A stretch of DNA of 64,000 bases from Formicarius rufipectus (lineage: Eukaryota > Chordata > Aves > Passeriformes > Formicariidae). Made by a program: the position numbers and the translations under genes. The notes below the pieces were generated by a model, which saw nothing but the letters and a program-made list of their open reading frames with translations, was not told the origin of the DNA and did no database searches. The number at the start of each line of letters is the position of its first letter. The first letter of the stretch is position 1. The stretch is from NCBI GenBank assembly GCA_013399695.1, contig VXAU01000683.1, positions 468,242 to 532,241 on the forward strand, written 5' to 3'. Shown one piece after another: positions 61,801 to 64,000 of this stretch.

Positions 61801-64000
61801 CCACTTGTTCTGAGGTCTGGAAGAGAACACAGGCAATAAATATCAGCTTCCATTATTTCTCCCTTAACAAGCAGTGCAATATTTCAATCTCGTCTTGAGC
61901 CACCTCCAATTGTTACTAGCAGCCAAATCTAATCTGAAGACTGGGGACATGGATGAAAGTGGGATACAATTTCTGTTTTATCCCAAAGTCTATACCAAGA
62001 ATAGCCTTCACTTGATCCAGAATAACATTTTGCAGCCCCAGGACTTGAATACCTTTACTGTTGCTCATTTATATGATTTGATTACAGGAAATCAGGTTCT
62101 TGCTACCAATTAGGTTCATCATCATCACTTACCCACAGAGTCTTACTAATCTGAGAGACTTTTGTTACTCTGAGTGTGTGTGGCTACCCTGAACTAGTGT
62201 CCAACCTCCTTTCTTTCTGGTCATGGCATGTGGCAGAAGAGAATATACATCTCTAAGGAGATGGGGGGGCAGGAATCTTATCAGTGAATGGAAGACACTG
62301 CATTATGTTTGGTTGGATGTCAGCTCTGGAGTCTTGAAGCTGGGCTCCTTTGAATTCCACTGCTGGCATCTCTTTTGCTTTCACACTTTGCTTTCTGATG
62401 TAAATGTCCAATATCTTAATTCAAGACTGTATTTTTTCCTCTGTTGAATAAAAGAAAGTAGGATTAGGAGAGAAAGTGTCATCCTACCTTGTTTTGAGTC
62501 ACAGTGGAATAATGCTTTCCAAGCAACATTTGCTTACTTAGCCTCCCTAATCATGCTGTCACCAACATAAGGGGGCCCCATGCAAAGGGAAATAACATGC
62601 AAATATTCTCAGGTGAATTACATAATTCTTTCATCATGTTCAGTAGATCTTAGAGATGCACTTTGTAAACAACAAATATTGATTTCTATGTAGATGGATA
62701 TCTGTGTAGATATATGCTTGTGTAGACACCCAACCTTCGCAGACAACCTGTGTGAGGTATTTGCTGTCTGAAATGTGTAAGTCCCTTTCAGTTACTTCTC
62801 TTTTCCTATTCAGATTTTCCTAAAGATTTTTGGTTGTTTGGTCATATTTTGTAGTTTGCTTACCCTGGTGCTTAGATTTCCTAATCCATTCCCAGGTCTG
62901 GCTAAGCTGGTTTAGGTTGTATTGCTATTGAGCATCAAAATACATAAGATTTTCAGATACAGAAGTGTTTTCAGAGAAAGAGGATGTTGCCATCAGATGA
63001 CTGTGGCAAGTTATTGGGAGGGATTTCTCACATGGAAGACAATTCCTGAAAAAAATAGATAAACACAAGAAAACTGTAGTAACGCAGTGAACAGAGCTGG
63101 TCCTTGTTGAAGAAAAGAGTGTTAAATCAAAATCCTTTAAGAAAGAAGTTTGGTAGATTCATTTTGATATCTCTTCAGATTTTGTTGCATGCCAGCATTC
63201 CTTGCGAAGAGTGAGATTTAAGTGAAAAGTACTATTTTATTCTTTTCTGTTTGCAAAGATACAGCTTCTGCCCTATCCCTACAAAAGTATATGAAAAGGA
63301 ATTCAGCTCTGAGGCTTCCCAAGCACAATGAATCCATTTAGCTGCCAGAATACAATGTTCAGAGTCCAGTCCTCCAATTCCTGTGTCTGTTTGCAGTTAT
63401 TGACTTAAAGTGACAAGGTCTGCCTGGGCAATGATGTTGAGCTCATTAACTTAGTCTGGTGATGCACAGCACAGTCCCTTCTTTTCCCTTTACTTTCCAC
63501 TCTGAAATTTCAAGACCCTCATTCTTTCACATGATGTGCATTTGTTACCTAGAACTTTATCTTGTTTGGGAAAAAAAAGAGTCACACTTTTCTCCAGGTG
63601 TAGGAGGTATATTTTCCTATGCCTGTTTCCAGTGTGAAAACTGGTAGTGGTTAACTGGGTAGCACCTTGATGGGTCTCATATTTTTGCTGTTGCTCACTT
63701 TTTGCTGTCACTTTTCCTCTCCATTTATGCTGCACCCACTAGCCAAAAGTCTGTGGGCCAGCCTGGGAACCCAGGGGAAAATGGCCCTTGAAAATCTGGT
63801 CGTGTATTCTTCCCACAGACTGTCCAGCTGTTCCTATTTGGCTTTCTGTTCTCTATGTTGTTTCTATGTACTTTTAATTTATGGGTTAATATTTGCTTAT
63901 GTTTTGCTCTGATTTTCAGCAGATACCTGGGTTCGTTCACTGACATTTGAATGGGAGAATTCTTTCTATCTAGAATTATTCCCACTTCTGAGTGCACTGG

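Larger units (their letters stand above)
54882..64000. other. Noncoding stretch, no gene recognised
   Basis: AT-rich unique DNA to the end of the window. The longest open frame here is on the minus strand (61251-60796, 151 codons) in a slightly GC-richer patch. It is Ser/Leu/Cys-rich with no family motif, and a shorter frame opposes it. The frame 58574-58954 (126 codons) ends in a low-complexity Ile/Phe run made by an ATT repeat. No tRNA or transposon is recognised. Confidence 0.68.

Noticed and set aside
1..64000. Bacterial-style features (operons, CRISPR arrays, riboswitches, phage genes)
   Set aside because: Composition, absence of long frames, and avian retroelements show vertebrate noncoding DNA; no regularly spaced repeats or dense coding are present.

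Overview
The window reads as noncoding nuclear DNA from a bird, most likely a passerine (songbird group). It is AT-rich and poor in CpG. The longest open frame is only about 150 codons, and none of the open frames shows a domain I recognise. I found no gene, rRNA, functional tRNA, CRISPR array, operon or prokaryote-like signal. The avian call rests on CR1 LINE fragments in both orientations (about 9.6, 13.4, 33.8, 46.3 and 54.8 kb). The passerine call rests on two SINEs (26.5 and 35.3 kb) made of a tRNA-Ile-like head joined to a CR1-like tail. That is the architecture of the passerine TguSINE1 family.

Layout. 0-9.6 kb: unique sequence with T-runs and a recent 61-bp tandem duplication. 9.6-10.0 kb: a long minus-strand CR1 3' fragment. 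12.4-13.5 kb: a GC-richer patch, then a short CR1 tail. 13.8-19 kb: AT-rich unique DNA with homeodomain-type motifs and a hairpin. 19.5 kb: an ancient palindromic-repeat relic. 22.3-23.7 kb: a strongly purine-rich plus strand. 25-26.6 kb: another relic and the first SINE. 33.1-34.0 kb: a repeat cluster with a MIR-like core, a palindromic relic and a plus-strand CR1. 35.3 kb: the second SINE. 42.9 kb: a perfect 12-bp hairpin. 46.3 kb: minus-strand CR1. 47.4 kb: a possible conserved block. 50-54.8 kb: several weaker palindromic relics and a CR1 tail. 55.9-64 kb: AT palindromes, microsatellites and unique DNA.

How the parts relate. The repeats form layers of different age: MIR-like and palindromic sauropsid relics (oldest), then CR1, then CR1-mobilised SINEs, then young microsatellites and the tandem duplication. 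With no exon visible, the window fits a gene desert or the inside of a very large intron, and the sequence alone cannot tell these apart. I found no convincing evidence of a new biological system. The most useful observations are the SINEs, the relic repeats and a few AT-rich blocks that could be conserved regulatory DNA.
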